NCBI RefSeq assembly: GCF_006716885.1
Contig: NZ_VFPU01000003.1
Span: 131,598-195,597 of the forward strand
Direction of reading: 5' to 3'
Origin: Ornithinimicrobium humiphilum
GTDB lineage: Bacteria > Actinomycetota > Actinomycetes > Actinomycetales > Dermatophilaceae
Length of the DNA: 64,000 bases
Part shown: positions 32,953 to 42,025 of the stretch, piece after piece
Layout of the letters: the number at the start of each line of letters is the position of its first letter
Position numbering within the stretch: the stretch's first letter is position 1
Translations under genes and position numbers: made by a program
Notes under the pieces: generated by a model
What the model was told of the DNA's origin: nothing
The model's database searches: none
The model's input: the letters and a program-made list of their open reading frames with translations, nothing else

Positions 32953-33837
32953 GTGAGCCTTCCCCCGGCCGGAGAGCACGGCGGCGACGGTCCTGCGGTG
33001 GCGGCCGCGCTGGGGCTCGACCCCGCGGACCTGCTCGACCTCTCCCAGAACATGAACCCCCTGGCGCCCCCCGTGGCGCCCCTGGTGAGCCGCCACCTCG
33101 ACGCGCTCGGCCGCTATCCCGACGACCGTCCCGCGACCGCCCTGCTGGCCGGTGTCCTGGGGGTGGACCGCGAGCGCGTGCTGCTGACCAACGGCGGCAG
33201 CGAGGCCATCTCCCTGGTGACCGCCGTGCTCGGCGGACGGGTGCGCGGCGAGCCGGAGTTCGGGCTGCACCCCCGCGGGCAGCAGGGCCCGGTGTGGCGC
33301 ACCGACCCCCACAGCCCGACCGGGCACCTCGCCGGTCCCGACGAGCACGCGGACGTCTGGGACGAGGCCTTCTACGCGCTGGCGACGGGCCGGTGGACCG
33401 CGGGCCGCGAGGGCGTGGTCGTCGTCGGCTCGCTCACCAAGACCTTCGCCTGCCCCGGCCTGCGGCTGGGCTACGTGCTGGCCGATCCCGACGTCGTGGG
33501 CCGGTGCGCGGCGCTGCAGCCGCACTGGTCGGTGAGCACCCTCGCGCTGGCCGTGCTGCCGGACCTGCTGGAGAGCGCCGACCTGCCCGCGTGGTCGGCC
33601 GGCGTCACCACGCTGCGGGCCGAGCTGACCGACCTCCTGCGCGGCCACGGCCTGACCGTGTCCGCCGGGGACGCGCCGTGGGTCCTGGTCGACGAGCCGG
33701 GCCTGCGCGAGCGCCTCGCGCCCCACGGCGTGCTGGTCCGCGACTGCCGCAGCTTCGGGTTGCCGGGCGTGGCCCGGGTGGCCGTGCCCGACGCGGCCGG
33801 GCTGGACCGGCTGTCCGCCGCCCTCGACCGGCTCTGA
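32953..33837 (+). CDS. CobC-like PLP-dependent aminotransferase/decarboxylase
   Basis: A 294-residue fold-type I PLP enzyme, compact compared with the usual 350-370. Landmarks: LLDLSQNMNPLAPP, LTNGGSEAISLV, DPHSPTGHLAG and the Schiff-base Lys in VVVGSLTKTFACPGLRLGY. This is the Rv2231c/CobC-like subgroup, thought to make aminopropanol phosphate from threonine phosphate for the cobalamin nucleotide loop. Its position beside the cobalamin cluster supports that role. GTG 32953 has AGGAGG upstream. It precedes the riboswitch, so it is not under its control. Confidence 0.75.
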   Translation: MSLPPAGEHGGDGPAVAAALGLDPADLLDLSQNMNPLAPPVAPLVSRHLDALGRYPDDRPATALLAGVLGVDRERVLLTNGGSEAISLVTAVLGGRVRGEPEFGLHPRGQQGPVWRTDPHSPTGHLAGPDEHADVWDEAFYALATGRWTAGREGVVVVGSLTKTFACPGLRLGYVLADPDVVGRCAALQPHWSVSTLALAVLPDLLESADLPAWSAGVTTLRAELTDLLRGHGLTVSAGDAPWVLVDEPGLRERLAPHGVLVRDCRSFGLPGVARVAVPDAAGLDRLSAALDRL

Positions 33838-33861
33838 GCGGGGTCGGCGCCGCTCCTGCGG

Positions 33862-33980
33862 AGCGGTAGGCTGGTCCACGTCTGGCAGACGAAGTCCGGT
33901 GAGAACCCGGCACTGACCCGCAACGGTGGAGTTCCCCGAGCCCTGGCTCGAGGGGACGGAGTCCGGTCGAACTGCCCGAC
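33862..33980 (+). ncRNA. Cobalamin riboswitch
   Basis: The conserved AdoCbl-riboswitch core is readable: AAGTCCGGTGAGAACCCGGC followed by ACTGACCCGCAACGGT (33892-33927), the classic B12-box with its 'CCGGTGAGAA-CCGGCACTG-CCCGCAACGGT' pattern. Flanking helices extend from about 33862 to 33980, including GTCTGGCAGAC upstream and a GGAGTCCGGTC copy downstream. About 105 bases of possible expression platform follow before the BtuF gene. It is expected to shut off corrinoid uptake and rebuilding genes when cobalamin is plentiful. Confidence 0.92.
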
Positions 33981-34088
33981 GATCCGTACCACTCGCCCTC
34001 GAGGACCCAAGGGCTGGTTCGGACGGCGGATCCCGTCTCGCGGACTGTCGCTCGAGCAAGCACCAGACCTCGACGACAGGAGGACCCG

Positions 34089-35066
34089 ATGACGCATCCT
34101 GCCCCCACCCACCTGCTGCGCGCGCCCGCCGCCCTGCTGGCGGCGACGCTCGTCCTCGCGGCCTGCGGGTCAGCGACCGACGACGCGACCGACACGGCCG
34201 CACCGGCGGCGAGCACCGACACCGACGCTGCCAGCGCCCCGGCGAGCGACTTCCCCGTGACCCTGCCCGACGGCACCGTCCTGGAGGAGCGCCCCGAGCG
34301 CATCGTCTCGCTGTCCCCCTCCGCCACCGAGATCCTCTTCGCCATCGGCGCCGGCGACCAGGTCGTGGCCGCCGACGAGTTCTCGACCTATCCCGCCGAG
34401 GCACCGACGACCGACCTGTCGGGCTTCGACCCCAACGTCGAGGCGATCCTCGGCTACGAGCCCGACCTCGTCGTCATCGCCAACGACATCGACGACCTCA
34501 AGGCCTCGCTCGAGGCGCTCGACGTCCCGGTGCTGGTCAACGCCGCCCCGGCCGACATCGAGAGCGGCTACGCCGGCCTGGCCGACCTCGCCCTGGCGAC
34601 CGGCCACGTCGACGAGGGCGCGGCCGTCGTCGAGCAGATGCGCGCCGACGTCGCCGCCGCCCTGGAGAAGGCCCCCCGCGGCGCCGGCCTCCGCGTCTAC
34701 CACGAGCTCGACGAGACGCTCTACGCCGCGAGCAGCGCCAGCTTCATCGGCTCCGTCTACACCGAGCTCGGCGCCGTGAACATCGCCGACGAGGCCGACA
34801 CGGAACAGACCGGCTACCCACAGCTGACCGAGGAGGCCGTCGTCGACGCCAACCCGCAGCTCGTCGTGATCTCGGACGCGGCGATCTACACCGTCGACGA
34901 CGTCGCGGCCCGCCCTGGGTGGGCCGAGGTCGACGCCGTCCGCACCGGCAGCATCGTGGCCGTCGACGCCGACATCTCCTCGCGCTGGGGCCCGCGCCTG
35001 CCCGAGCTGATCGACACCCTCGCCGAGGCGATGTCGGCCGTCCCGGTCGCCGCGGGCAGCCGCTGA
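34089..35066 (+). CDS. btuF: Corrinoid ABC transporter substrate-binding lipoprotein (BtuF-like)
   Basis: A 325-residue lipoprotein with lipobox LVLAACGS (Cys at about residue 25), a Thr/Ala/Asp-rich linker and the periplasmic-binding fold of the FecB/BtuF type: RIVSLSPSATEILFAIGAGD, DLSGFDPNVEAILGYEPDLV and SRWGPRLPELIDTLAEAM. Directly below a cobalamin riboswitch and upstream of a FecCD permease and an ATPase, so corrinoid capture is strongly suggested. AGGAGG precedes the ATG. Confidence 0.88.
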   Translation: MTHPAPTHLLRAPAALLAATLVLAACGSATDDATDTAAPAASTDTDAASAPASDFPVTLPDGTVLEERPERIVSLSPSATEILFAIGAGDQVVAADEFSTYPAEAPTTDLSGFDPNVEAILGYEPDLVVIANDIDDLKASLEALDVPVLVNAAPADIESGYAGLADLALATGHVDEGAAVVEQMRADVAAALEKAPRGAGLRVYHELDETLYAASSASFIGSVYTELGAVNIADEADTEQTGYPQLTEEAVVDANPQLVVISDAAIYTVDDVAARPGWAEVDAVRTGSIVAVDADISSRWGPRLPELIDTLAEAMSAVPVAAGSR

Positions 35067-35086
35067 GCAGCCGGACGGGCCCGTCC

Positions 35087-36169
35087 ATGACCACCACCCA
35101 CCCGCCCCGGCCGGCGGACGCGCTGGAGGACGCCGCCCGGCGGGCCTACCGGCTGCCGCTGCCGGCGGTGCTCGGCGCCTCGGCCGTCCTGATCCTCGTC
35201 GGGCTGGCGTCCGTCTCCCAGGGCGCGGCCGGGCTGCCCCTGGAGGGGGTGGCGCGCTCCCTCGTGGGCGCGCTGCCCTGGGTCGACGTGCCGCAGACCC
35301 TGACCCCGCAGCAGGAGTCGCTGCTGTGGCAGATCCGCCTGCCCCGGACCGTCCTGGGCGGCCTCGTCGGGGCGTCGCTGGCGATGGCCGGCGCCGGCTA
35401 CCAGGGCGTCTTCCGCAACCCGCTCGCCGACCCCTACCTGCTCGGGGTCTCGGCCGGGGCCGGCCTCGGCGCCGTGCTCGCGCTCGGCTTCGGGCTCGAC
35501 CTGTCCTGGGGCCCGGTCGGCGCGCTGCCGGCCGCCGCCTTCGTCGGCGCGGTCCTGGCGGTGACCGGTTCGGTGGTCGTGGCGCGGGGCTCCTTCCGGG
35601 ACCCCGCGACGCTGCTCCTCGCCGGGGTCGCGATGGCTGCCCTCTTCTCCGCCACCCAGACCTTCGCCCTGCAGAAGCTCGACGAGTCGCGCTCCCGAGA
35701 GGTGCTCTCGTGGCTCTTCGGACGGCTGGCGACGCACGGCTGGCAGCCGGTCACGCTGCTGCTGCCCTACGTCCTGCTCGCCGGCGTCGTCCTCCTGCTC
35801 CACGCCCGGCACCTCGACGTGCTGCGGCTCGGTGACGACGAGGCGCGCGCCCTGGGCCTGCACCCGGCGCGCTCCCGACTCGTCGTCGTCGGTGCGGCCA
35901 CGCTCATCACCGCGGCCGCGGTGTCCGTGAGCGGGCTCATCGCCTTCGTCGGGCTCGTCACCCCCCACCTGGTCCGGCTCCTCGTGGGCCACTCCTACCG
36001 GGTCATCGTCCCCCTCTCGGGGCTGGTCGGAGCCGCCTTCCTGGCGCTGACCGACATCGGGGCCCGCACCCTGGCCGCCCCGGCCGAGCTGCCCGTGGGG
36101 ATCATCACGGCCTTCGTCGGGGCACCCTTCTTCTGCATCGTCCTGTGGCGCGGGAGGCACGACGCATGA
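35087..36169 (+). CDS. btuC: FecCD/BtuC-type corrinoid transporter permease
   Basis: A 360-residue permease with about ten helices. Family segments: RLPRTVLGGLVGASLAMAGA, then QGVFRNPLADPYLLGVSAGAG in the first half and GLIAFVGLVTPHLVRLLVGH near the C-terminus. The N-terminal 25 residues are hydrophilic. The stop overlaps the ATPase ATG (ATGA). Together with the flanking genes it forms the corrinoid importer. Confidence 0.92.
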   Translation: MTTTHPPRPADALEDAARRAYRLPLPAVLGASAVLILVGLASVSQGAAGLPLEGVARSLVGALPWVDVPQTLTPQQESLLWQIRLPRTVLGGLVGASLAMAGAGYQGVFRNPLADPYLLGVSAGAGLGAVLALGFGLDLSWGPVGALPAAAFVGAVLAVTGSVVVARGSFRDPATLLLAGVAMAALFSATQTFALQKLDESRSREVLSWLFGRLATHGWQPVTLLLPYVLLAGVVLLLHARHLDVLRLGDDEARALGLHPARSRLVVVGAATLITAAAVSVSGLIAFVGLVTPHLVRLLVGHSYRVIVPLSGLVGAAFLALTDIGARTLAAPAELPVGIITAFVGAPFFCIVLWRGRHDA

Positions 36170-37023
36170 CCACCGCCGACCTGACCCCCGCCGCCGCCCT
36201 GCGCGCGCACGACCTGCGGGTCGCCTACGACGGCACCGAGGTGCTCCGCGGCATGGACCTCGAGCTCCGCACCGGGGAGTGGCTCGGCCTCATCGGCCCC
36301 AACGGCTCGGGCAAGTCGACCCTGCTGCGGGCGCTCGTCGGGCTCGTGCCCAGCTCCGGCTCGGTCGAGCTGGGCACGGGCGGGACGCCCGGGCCGACCG
36401 ACCTCTCCCTCATGCCGCAGTCCCCCGAGCTGCCCCCCGGGATGACCGTCGTCGAGTACGTCCTCCTCGGGCGCACCGCCCACCTGGGCTGGCTGCGCTC
36501 GGAGTCCGAGTCCGACCGCAGGGTCGCCATCGACGTGCTGCGCCGGCTGGGCCTGGCGTCCTTCGCCGGGCGCACCGTGCGCCAGCTCTCGGGCGGCGAG
36601 GCGCAGCGCGTCGTCATCGCCCGCGCCCTCGCCCAGCAGTCGCCCGTCCTGCTCCTCGACGAGCCCACCAGCGCCCTCGACGTCGGCCACCAGGTGGAGG
36701 TCCTCGAGCTCGTCGACGAGCTGCGGCGCGAGGACGGCCTCACCGTCGTGGCGGCCATGCACGACCTGGGCACGGCCGCCCGCTACGCCGACCGGCTGGC
36801 CCTCCTGGACCGCGGCTCGCTGGCCGCGCTCGGCTCCCCGGCCGAGGTGCTCTCGGAGGACCTCGTCTCCCGCGTCTACGGCCATCCCGTGCGCGTCCAC
36901 GAGCTCGACGGCCACCTGGTCGTCGTGCCCGCGCCTCGCGTCCCCCGCCGGACCGGGGCACCCGGCCCCGTGCCGCTTCCCGTCCGGACCCGTCCACAAC
37001 GGCCTGACCTGGGGGTATCGTGA
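36166..37023 (+). CDS. btuD: Corrinoid transporter ATP-binding protein (BtuD-like)
   Basis: A 285-residue ABC ATPase: Walker A GPNGSGKST, Q-loop SLMPQSPELPPGM, signature LSGGEAQR, Walker [13 protein letters not shown] and switch MHDLGTAARYADR. It belongs to the FepC/BtuD branch. The tail beyond residue 240 is Pro/Arg-rich and likely disordered. The 167 bases between its stop and the CobQ ATG contain no convincing gene; an in-frame GTG at 37020 could instead extend CobQ. Confidence 0.92.
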   Translation: MTTADLTPAAALRAHDLRVAYDGTEVLRGMDLELRTGEWLGLIGPNGSGKSTLLRALVGLVPSSGSVELGTGGTPGPTDLSLMPQSPELPPGMTVVEYVLLGRTAHLGWLRSESESDRRVAIDVLRRLGLASFAGRTVRQLSGGEAQRVVIARALAQQSPVLLLDEPTSALDVGHQVEVLELVDELRREDGLTVVAAMHDLGTAARYADRLALLDRGSLAALGSPAEVLSEDLVSRVYGHPVRVHELDGHLVVVPAPRVPRRTGAPGPVPLPVRTRPQRPDLGVS

Positions 37024-37190
37024 CCCTTCCCAGCGCACCCGGTCGTGCCGAGCGGGCACACTGGGGTCGTTCGGCGTGGCACGCAGGGTCGCCGACCCTC
37101 CTCGCCGCGAGCAAGGCGCTCGCCCTACCGGGTGCCCTGCTGACACGGGGTGCCCGGCCCGAGGCCGGAGCACGGAACAGGGAAGGACGC

Positions 37191-38738
37191 ATGGCCGGGG
37201 AGGCAGCAGCGAGGCGTTCCTCCACCACGCGGGGGGCCGTGATGGTCGTCGGGACCACCAGCGGCTCGGGCAAGTCCACCGTGGTGGCGTCGCTGTGCCG
37301 CGCCCTGGCGCGCCGTGGTGTGCGGGTCGCGCCCTTCAAGGCGCAGAACATGTCCAACCACGCGGCGGTCACCCCCGACGGCGGCGAGATCGGCCGCTCC
37401 CAGGCGATGCAGGCGCTGGCCGCCGGCGTCGAGACCGACCGCCGGATGGGCCCGGTCCTGCTCAAGCCGTCCGCGAACGGCACCTCCCACGTGGTCGTGA
37501 TGGGCGAGGAGATCGCCGTCGACGACGCCCTCTCCTACGGCGACCGCGCCGAGACGGTCCGCCCGGTCGTCCTCGACGCCCTGGCCTCGCTGCGCCAGGA
37601 GCACGACGTGGTGGTCCTCGAGGGCGCCGGCGGCGCCGCCGAGATCAACCTGCTCGAGCGCGACGTCGTCAACCTGCCGCTGGCCGCGGCGGCCGGGGTG
37701 CCCGCCGTGCTCGTCGTGGACATCGACCGCGGCGGCTCCTTCGCCTCCGCCTACGGCACCTGGGCCCTCCTGCCCGAGCACCTGCGCTCCACCCTGCGCG
37801 GCTTCGTGCTCAACGGCTTCCGGGGCGACGCCTCGCTGCTGGCCGACGGTCTGGCGGACCTCGAGCGCCGCACCGGCGTGCCCGTCCTCGGGGTGCTCCC
37901 CCACCTGGGCGACCACCTCATGCTCGGCGTCGAGGACTCGCTCGACCTCGTGGGCTTCCGCCTGCCCGTCCCGCAGGTGACCGACCCCGTGCGCGTCGCG
38001 GTGGTCCGGCTGCCCCACCTGGCCAACCCCTCCGACCTCGACCCGCTCCTGCTGGAGCCCTCCGTCGAGGTGCGGTGGGCCACCCGGCCCGGTGACCTCG
38101 AGGACGCCGACCTGGTCGTCCTCCCCGGCAGCCGGGCCACGGTCGCCGACCTCGCCTGGCTGCGCGAGCGCGACCTCGACCGGGCGCTGACGACCCTCGA
38201 CCGGCGGGTCCGGCTGTTCGGGCTGTGCGCCGGTTACCAGATGCTCGGCACGCTCATCCACGACGACCTGGAGTCGGGCGCCGGCACGGTGGAGGGGCTC
38301 GGGCTGCTCCCGGTCGAGACCACCTTCGAGCGCCCCAAGGTCGTCACCCGCTCCCGCGGCCGGGTGGTCGGCACCGAGATCCCCGTCGAGGGCTACCAGA
38401 TCCGGTGGGGCCGGCTGACCCGCACCGGCGGTCACGCGCTCTTCGAGCTCGAGCAGGAGGACGGCACCACCGTCCAGGAGGGCTGCGTCACGGACCGCCA
38501 CATCCGCGGCACCAGCCTGCACGGGGTCTTCGACTGCGACCGGCTGCGTCACGCCCTGCTGTGGAAGGTCGCCGCCGCCCGCCGCCGCACCTTCGTGCCC
38601 TCCCCGACCTCCTACGCCGAGGCGCTGAGCGCCCACGTCGACCACCTGGCCGACTGGGTCGAGGAGCACCTCGACCTCGACTCCGTCCTCGAGCTCGCGG
38701 GGCAGGCCTCCGCACCCGGCCAGGAGCCGGGGTGGTGA
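37191..38738 (+). CDS. cobQ: Cobyric acid synthase CobQ
   Basis: A 515-residue glutamine-dependent amidase for side chains of the corrin ring. The N-terminal P-loop is VVGTTSGSGKSTVV, followed by FKAQNMSNHAAVT. The C-terminal glutaminase domain has FGLCAGYQMLG (nucleophile Cys) and RGTSLHGVFDCD. ATG 37191, with GGAAGG upstream, is preferred because the P-loop then begins near residue 20; a GTG at 37020 overlapping the BtuD stop would add 57 unlike residues. In a salvage setting it may act on corrinoids lacking complete amidation. Overlaps cbiZ (GTGA). Confidence 0.93.
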   Translation: MAGEAAARRSSTTRGAVMVVGTTSGSGKSTVVASLCRALARRGVRVAPFKAQNMSNHAAVTPDGGEIGRSQAMQALAAGVETDRRMGPVLLKPSANGTSHVVVMGEEIAVDDALSYGDRAETVRPVVLDALASLRQEHDVVVLEGAGGAAEINLLERDVVNLPLAAAAGVPAVLVVDIDRGGSFASAYGTWALLPEHLRSTLRGFVLNGFRGDASLLADGLADLERRTGVPVLGVLPHLGDHLMLGVEDSLDLVGFRLPVPQVTDPVRVAVVRLPHLANPSDLDPLLLEPSVEVRWATRPGDLEDADLVVLPGSRATVADLAWLRERDLDRALTTLDRRVRLFGLCAGYQMLGTLIHDDLESGAGTVEGLGLLPVETTFERPKVVTRSRGRVVGTEIPVEGYQIRWGRLTRTGGHALFELEQEDGTTVQEGCVTDRHIRGTSLHGVFDCDRLRHALLWKVAAARRRTFVPSPTSYAEALSAHVDHLADWVEEHLDLDSVLELAGQASAPGQEPGW

Positions 38739-39460
38739 GGGGGGCCCCGCCCGTCCCGCTGCCCGCGCTCGCCCGGCACGACGGCGCCCTGACCTGGCAC
38801 GTGCCCGCCGGCTGGTGGGCGCTGAGCGCGGCGGCGGTGGGCGGTGGGCTGGTGCGACCTCGCTGGGTGCTCAACGCCGCCGTCGACGCGGGCTTCTCCC
38901 GCACCGACCTCGACGCGTGGGCCAGGGAGACCGCTGAGGTCCTCGGGCTGTCCGGCGACGGGTGCGCCCTGCTCACGGCCGCGGACGTCGCGCAGGTGGA
39001 GCACACCGAGCGCGACGGCGCCGTGGTCTGGGCGACCGTCGGCGTCACCCGGCCGACCTGGCCGCACGACCCCCGCGCCGGCACGCTCGTCGCCCCGGGA
39101 GCGGAGGCGTCCGCCCCGGGAGCCACGGCCTACCCGTCCGACGGCCCGCCTCCGCCCGGGACCGTGAACATCGTCGTCGCCCTGCCCGTCCCCCTCACCG
39201 GCTCGGCCCTGGTGCAGGCGCTGGCGACCGTCACCGAGGCCAAGGCCCAGGTCCTCGTGCAGCGCGGCGTGCCCGGCACCGGGACCGCTAGCGACGCCGT
39301 CGTCGTGCTCGCCCCGGAGCCCGTGGACGGGCACGACGCCGTCGCCTTCGCGGGGGTGCGCTCGGAGTGGGGAGGCCGCCTCGCGCACGCCGTGCACGAC
39401 GCCGTCTCGGCGGGGCTCGACGCGCACCCCTGGGTGCCGGGAGAGGACCCGGTGTGGTGA
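38735..39460 (+). CDS. cbiZ: Adenosylcobinamide amidohydrolase CbiZ
   Basis: A 241-residue CbiZ-family hydrolase. Landmarks are the N-terminal WWALSAAAVGGGL, the VLNAAVDAGFSRTDLD segment and the central AQVEHTERDGAVVWATVGVT, then GTVNIVVALPVPLTGSALVQ. CbiZ cleaves the aminopropanol side chain of adenosylcobinamide, and of pseudocobalamin in some bacteria, giving adenosylcobyric acid. That lets imported non-native corrinoids re-enter synthesis through CbiB. The GTG start overlaps the CobQ stop and the stop overlaps the CbiB start, so the three are co-translated. Confidence 0.85.
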   Translation: MRGAPPVPLPALARHDGALTWHVPAGWWALSAAAVGGGLVRPRWVLNAAVDAGFSRTDLDAWARETAEVLGLSGDGCALLTAADVAQVEHTERDGAVVWATVGVTRPTWPHDPRAGTLVAPGAEASAPGATAYPSDGPPPPGTVNIVVALPVPLTGSALVQALATVTEAKAQVLVQRGVPGTGTASDAVVVLAPEPVDGHDAVAFAGVRSEWGGRLAHAVHDAVSAGLDAHPWVPGEDPVW

Positions 39461-40407
39461 GCGCGCTCGGGTCCCGGGCGCTCGGCGTCGCGCTCGGCCT
39501 CCTCCTCGACCGCACCCTGGGCGAGCCGCCGACGCGCTGGCACCCGGTCGCCCGGTTCGGCACCGCGATGCAGGCCGTCGAGGGGCGCCTCTACGCCGAC
39601 AGCCGCCCGCGGGGCGTCCTCCACGCCGCCATCGGCGTCGGCCTGGGGGCCGGCGGCGGGCTGCTCCTGCGCCGCACGCTCGGCCCGACCGCCTCCACCG
39701 CGGCCGCCGTGTGGATCGCGGGCGCCGGGAGAATGCTGCGCTCCACCGCCGCCGACATCGAGCGGCACCTCGTCGCCGACGACCTCGACGGAGCACGCGC
39801 CGCCCTGCCCTCGCTGGTCGGCCGTGACCCCTCGGCCCTCGACTCCTCGGGGGTCTGCGCGGCGGTCGTCGAGTCGCTCGCCGAGAACACCGTCGACGCC
39901 GTCGTCGCCCCGGCGCTGTGGGGCCTCGTCGGCGGCGCACCGGGCGCGCTCGCCCACCGGGCCACCAACACCATGGACGCGATGGTGGGGCACCGCTCGC
40001 CCCGCCACCTCCGCTACGGGTGGGCCTCGGCCCGCCTCGACGACGGTATGGCGTGGGTCCCGGCCCGCGCCCTCGCCGCCCTGGTCGCGGCGCTGGCCCC
40101 GTCGCGTGCCGCCGAGGTGGCGCGCCTGGTGCGGCGCGACGCCCCGGCCCACCCCTCGCCCAACGCCGGGGTGGCCGAGACCGCGGTCGCGGCCGCATTG
40201 GGCGTCGAGCTCGGGGGCCCGCTGTCCTACGCCGGCCGCGTCGAGGACCGGCCACGTCTCGGCGACGGGCCCCGGCCGGTCCCGGCCGACGTGAACCGGG
40301 CCCGCCGCCTCGTCGACCACGCCGAGCTCGCTCTCGTGGGCGCCTGCCTCGCCGTCGCCGCCACCGACGCCCTGCTGACCCGACGTCCCCGGAGGACCGC
40401 ACCATGA
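39457..40407 (+). CDS. cbiB: Adenosylcobinamide-phosphate synthase CbiB/CobD
   Basis: A 316-residue integral membrane protein of the CbiB family: LLLDRTLGEPPTRWHPVARF at the start, SGVCAAVVESLAENTVDAVV, WGLVGGAPGALAHRATNTMD and DAPAHPSPNAGVAETAVAAA. It joins aminopropanol phosphate to cobyric acid. It uses the product of CbiZ/CobQ and passes it to CobU. GTG start with GTGA overlap upstream and ATGA overlap with cobU. Confidence 0.93.
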   Translation: MSALGSRALGVALGLLLDRTLGEPPTRWHPVARFGTAMQAVEGRLYADSRPRGVLHAAIGVGLGAGGGLLLRRTLGPTASTAAAVWIAGAGRMLRSTAADIERHLVADDLDGARAALPSLVGRDPSALDSSGVCAAVVESLAENTVDAVVAPALWGLVGGAPGALAHRATNTMDAMVGHRSPRHLRYGWASARLDDGMAWVPARALAALVAALAPSRAAEVARLVRRDAPAHPSPNAGVAETAVAAALGVELGGPLSYAGRVEDRPRLGDGPRPVPADVNRARRLVDHAELALVGACLAVAATDALLTRRPRRTAP

Positions 40408-40928
40408 CCCTCACCCTCCTCACGGGTGGCGCGCGCAGCGGCAAGTCCGCCCTCGCCGTCCGCCGCGCCGCCCGCAGCGGGCTCCCGGTGGTCTTCGTCG
40501 CCACCGGCGAGGCCCGCGACGACGAGATGGCCGACCGCATCGCCCGGCACCGGGAGGAACGCCCGGAGGGCTGGGCCACCGTCGAGGCCCCGCACGACCT
40601 CGTCGACGCCGTCCGCGTCCTGCCGCCCGACCACGTCGTGATCGTCGACTGCCTCTCGCTGTGGGTCTCCAACCTGATGGAGCGCGGCGACGACGAGGCC
40701 GCCACGGTCGCCGCCGCCGACGAGCTGGGCCGCTGGGCCACGGCATACCCCGGGACCGTGCTGGTCGTGACCAACGAGGTCGGCCTCGGCATCGTCCCCA
40801 TGCACCCCGTCTCCCGCGACTACCGCGACCGGCTCGGCCGGGTCAACGCGACCGTCGCCGCGCACGCCGACCTCGCCCAGCTCGTGGTCGCCGGACGCAC
40901 CCTGACCCTGGACCCGAGAGAGGACTGA
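40404..40928 (+). CDS. cobU: Bifunctional adenosylcobinamide kinase/guanylyltransferase CobU
   Basis: A 174-residue P-loop enzyme: LLTGGARSGKSALA at the N-terminus, VFVATGEARDDEMADRIARH, VIVDCLSLWVSNLM and VTNEVGLGIVPMHPVSRDYR. It phosphorylates adenosylcobinamide and then transfers GMP from GTP. Overlaps the CbiB stop and is followed after one base by cobT. Confidence 0.95.
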   Translation: MTLTLLTGGARSGKSALAVRRAARSGLPVVFVATGEARDDEMADRIARHREERPEGWATVEAPHDLVDAVRVLPPDHVVIVDCLSLWVSNLMERGDDEAATVAAADELGRWATAYPGTVLVVTNEVGLGIVPMHPVSRDYRDRLGRVNATVAAHADLAQLVVAGRTLTLDPRED

Positions 40929-40929
40929 C

Positions 40930-42024
40930 ATGACCGAGGACCGAACTCCGCTCGCGCTCGTGGAGCGGACGGTGGCGCGGATCGAGCCGTTCGACGCCGA
41001 CGCGGCCGCCATCGTGGGTGCGGCCATGGACGGCAAGGTCAAGCCGCTCAAGAGCCTGGGCCGGCTGGAGGTGCTGGCCGGTCGGCTGGCCGGGATCCAG
41101 CGCACCGCCGCCCCCCACGTCGACAGTCCCGCGGTCGTCATCTGCGCCGCCGACCACGGCCTCGCGGCCGGCGGCGTGAGCGCCTACCCGCAGGAGGTGA
41201 CCGGGCTGATGCTGCAGGGCTTCGCCTCGGGCACCTCCGCCGTCGGCGTCCTCGCCCGGCAGTCCGGGGCCAGGCTGCTCGTCGCCGACCTCGGCGTGAT
41301 CGCTCCCCCGCAGCTGCGCCCCGGCGACCACCCCGTCCTCGACCGGCGTGTCCGCTCCACCGGCACCGCCGACAGCTCGACCGGTCCCGCCATGACGCTC
41401 GAGGAGGCCCGGCAGGCGGTCGCCCACGGCATCGGGCTGGTCGAGGACCTCGTCGCCGACGGCGTCGACCTCGTCGCGCTGGGCGAGATGGGCATCGGCA
41501 ACACCGCCACCGCCAGCGCGCTCACGGCGGCGCTGCTCGGCCGCGAGCCGGCCCGGCTCGTCGGCCCCGGCACCGGGGTGCAGGGCGAGGCTCTCGCCCG
41601 CAAGGTGCGCAAGGTCGAGGAGGTCCTCGCGCGGCACGCCGACGCCCGCGACCCGTGGGACGTGCTGGCCCGCGTCGGCGGGCTGGAGATCGCGGCGCTC
41701 GCCGGGGTGGTCCTCGGCTGCGCCGCGCACCGCGTGCCGGTCCTGCTCGACGGTTTCATCACCACGTCGGCCGCGCTGGTCGCCTGGCGCCTGGCCCCGA
41801 CCTGCACGCACACCATGATCGCAGGCCACCTGTCCCCCGAGCCGGGGCACCAGGTGCAGCTGGAGGCCCTGGGTCTGCGGCCCGTCCTCGACCTGGGTAT
41901 GCGGCTGGGCGAGGGCAGCGGCGCCGCGCTGGCGATCCCCGTCCTCCGCTCGGCCGTCGCGGTGCTGCGCGAGATGGGCAGCTTTGCCGACCTCGGGCTC
42001 GCCGACGAGGCCCCACCCGCCTGA
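40930..42024 (+). CDS. cobT: Nicotinate-nucleotide:dimethylbenzimidazole phosphoribosyltransferase CobT
   Basis: A 364-residue CobT: LKSLGRLEVLAGRLAGIQ, VICAADHGLAAGGVSAYPQE, LGEMGIGNTATASALTAALL, DGFITTSAAL and MIAGHLSPEPGHQ. The catalytic Glu lies near the C-terminus in the RLGEGSGAALAIPVL region. It activates the lower-ligand base as alpha-ribazole phosphate. Directly downstream of cobU and upstream of cobS. Confidence 0.95.
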   Translation: MTEDRTPLALVERTVARIEPFDADAAAIVGAAMDGKVKPLKSLGRLEVLAGRLAGIQRTAAPHVDSPAVVICAADHGLAAGGVSAYPQEVTGLMLQGFASGTSAVGVLARQSGARLLVADLGVIAPPQLRPGDHPVLDRRVRSTGTADSSTGPAMTLEEARQAVAHGIGLVEDLVADGVDLVALGEMGIGNTATASALTAALLGREPARLVGPGTGVQGEALARKVRKVEEVLARHADARDPWDVLARVGGLEIAALAGVVLGCAAHRVPVLLDGFITTSAALVAWRLAPTCTHTMIAGHLSPEPGHQVQLEALGLRPVLDLGMRLGEGSGAALAIPVLRSAVAVLREMGSFADLGLADEAPPA

Positions 42025-42025
42025 C

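Noticed and set aside
37020..37190. An N-terminal extension of CobQ from the GTG overlapping the BtuD stop
   Set aside because: The extra 57 residues do not resemble CobQ, while ATG 37191 has a good ribosome-binding site and puts the P-loop at the usual place. Still possible.
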